Positions 62,891 to 64,000 of a DNA stretch of 64,000 nucleotides are shown piece by piece. The notes beneath the pieces are model-generated. The model was not told the DNA's origin. It saw nothing but the letters and a program-made list of their open reading frames with translations, and did no database searches. Position numbers and translations under genes: made by a program. Numbering within the stretch: position 1 is the first letter of the stretch; each line of letters starts with the position of its first letter. The DNA comes from Dokdonia sp. 4H-3-7-5 (GTDB taxonomy: Bacteria; Bacteroidota; Bacteroidia; Flavobacteriales; Flavobacteriaceae): positions 3,132,001 through 3,196,000 of the forward strand of contig NC_015496.1 of assembly GCF_000212355.1 (NCBI RefSeq). The letters run 5' to 3'.

Positions 62891-64000
62891 CTATCTCGCT
62901 ATTGTAAAAACAAACTCTGTAAATTTCCCAAGCTCCGACTTTACTTTTATCGTACCGCCAAGATTATTTACAAGTTTCTGCACAGTAGAAAGTCCGATTC
63001 CATGACCGCGTTCTCCATTTTTATCAAGATGTCCTACGGTACTAAATAGCGTAAAAATACTATCTACCTTATCCTCTTCTATACCACGACCATTGTCTCT
63101 TATAGAAAATTCAAAATGCTTGGACGTTTGGGTGGCCTTGATATCTATTACCGTATGCTTCTTATCATTATACTTAAGACTGTTCCCTATAAGGTTTAAG
63201 AAAATCTGGTCAAGTGCAGACCTATTGCAATGCAACTCTATATTATTTTCTGGGAAATGAACGTCGCACTCATAATTGATATTGAGAAGATCTACAAGAT
63301 CCTCAAGCATATCATTAAGCATAAACTCATGCACATCATCCTTATCATACGCGGTACTCTCATAATGCGTAAGAATGTTAGTGATATACTTACTCATAGA
63401 CAGAGATGACTTTTTGAGGTAACTTAAATAGTTTTTACCTTTTTCATCTATCTCGTCATTATATTTTTTCTTTAAAATATCTGATGTCAATATAAGATTT
63501 GCTAGTGGCATTTTAAGATCGTGAGATACGGTCCCTGCAAAATCTTGTAGTAAAGAATTATGCTTAGTGAGGTTCTCCTTGGCAGCTCTTAGCTTAGCAT
63601 TTACAGATCGTAATTCAAAAAGACGTTCTACCTGCTTACCTAAGGTAATGAGTGCTTCTCTTTGTTCCTGATTAAGTTTATTAGGCTTATGATCAATCAC
63701 ACATAATGATCCTACAGCCATCCTGTTCTTAGTGCGCAATGGGATTCCAGCATAGAAAATAACTGGTGAATCACCCTTAGTAAGTGGGTTGTTTACAAAC
63801 CTCAAATCCTTTGTAGCGTCTGGAATCTCAAAAATCTCGTTAGGTGTTAAAATCGCGTGTGCGCAAAATGAGCTATCTCGTGAGGTTTCACAAGGTGCAA
63901 ACCCTACTTTAGACTTAAACCACTGTCTGTCTTCATCTACTAGAGTGACGAGGGCTACAGGCGTATTGCATATGTAAGCAGCAAGTTTAGTAATGTAATC
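62891..64000 (-). CDS. GAF-domain sensor histidine kinase (partial, N-terminus beyond right edge)
   Basis: The frame stays open to the window edge, so the N-terminus is missing. About 369 residues are visible. First is a GAF domain with ICNTPVALVTLVDEDRQWFKS and SSFCAHAI, then LRTKNRMAVGSLCVID. A dimerisation domain follows with the phospho-acceptor His in GTVSHDLKMPLANL. The ATPase domain comes last: LIGNSLKYN (N box), IRDNGRGI (G1) and GHGIGLSTVQKLV (G2). It is likely cytosolic as far as seen. No response regulator is visible next to it. Confidence 0.92.
   Translation of the reverse strand, partial: DYITKLAAYICNTPVALVTLVDEDRQWFKSKVGFAPCETSRDSSFCAHAILTPNEIFEIPDATKDLRFVNNPLTKGDSPVIFYAGIPLRTKNRMAVGSLCVIDHKPNKLNQEQREALITLGKQVERLFELRSVNAKLRAAKENLTKHNSLLQDFAGTVSHDLKMPLANLILTSDILKKKYNDEIDEKGKNYLSYLKKSSLSMSKYITNILTHYESTAYDKDDVHEFMLNDMLEDLVDLLNINYECDVHFPENNIELHCNRSALDQIFLNLIGNSLKYNDKKHTVIDIKATQTSKHFEFSIRDNGRGIEEDKVDSIFTLFSTVGHLDKNGERGHGIGLSTVQKLVNNLGGTIKVKSELGKFTEFVFTIAR

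Noticed and set aside
1-64000. CRISPR arrays, insertion sequences, prophage genes, tRNA or rRNA genes
   Set aside because: I looked for spaced direct repeats, transposase motifs, phage structural genes and tRNA-like words on both strands and saw none that I could support.

Overview
This 64 kb window looks like a chromosomal segment of a marine-type Flavobacteriia (Bacteroidota). The evidence is low GC, promoters of the Bacteroidota kind (TTG, about 17-21 nt, then TAnnTTTG), almost no Shine-Dalgarno motifs, and typical gene families (DUF3822-rsmD pair, DUF4159, DUF4126, paired M16 peptidases, THUMP-like methyltransferase). A Dokdonia-like relative is my impression only. I saw no tRNA, rRNA, insertion sequence, prophage or CRISPR array.

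Region 1 (about 1-27.5 kb, all minus strand) is one large surface-polysaccharide locus, transcribed right to left. It begins with precursor genes: a UDP-GlcNAc 4-epimerase/dehydrogenase pair (wbpP/wbpO type), the dTDP-L-rhamnose genes rfbBACD, a cysQ-like phosphatase, UDP-glucuronate 4-epimerase and UDP-glucose dehydrogenase. Export genes (Wza-like, Wzz-like) and UDP-xylose synthase follow. Then come a Wzx flippase, an EpsG/Wzy-like polymerase, glycosyltransferases and an amino-sugar cassette (4,6-dehydratase, DegT aminotransferase, ATP-grasp ligase, GNAT and hexapeptide acetyltransferases, CBS-nucleotidyltransferase). It ends with the UDP-L-FucNAc genes capE, a cupin, capF and a 2-epimerase cut by the left edge. 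No initiating phosphoglycosyl transferase or tyrosine kinase is visible.

Region 2 (27.6-52.8 kb) is core housekeeping: dps, an acyltransferase, kdsB, a RecD-like helicase, DUF3822-rsmD, the RNase P RNA gene with a clear promoter, PEP carboxylase, an M16 peptidase pair (one without its zinc motif), an RNA methyltransferase, an AI-2E transporter, a cold-shock gene, rluF, a 59-residue small protein, a SIMPL protein, rhomboid, an LpxL-like acyltransferase, a class V aminotransferase, glmM and an ACP phosphodiesterase-like gene.

Region 3 (52.8-64 kb) is more unusual. It holds a lipoprotein gamma-glutamyltransferase, two class-A-beta-lactamase-like serine hydrolases, a 12-TM nucleotide-transporter-like protein fused to HEAT repeats, a secreted dikinase-like protein whose domain order resembles glucan water dikinase rather than PEP synthase, and a GAF-histidine kinase cut by the right edge.

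The strongest sequence-level signal is a 14-bp perfect palindrome, GCTTTCGCGAAAGC, present in 14 exact copies plus several near-copies, both between and inside genes. Inside genes it is read in all three frames (AFAKA, LSRK, FRE), so the DNA word itself appears to be conserved. It is almost absent from the first 21 kb, which suggests that this part of the polysaccharide locus was acquired recently or turns over quickly.
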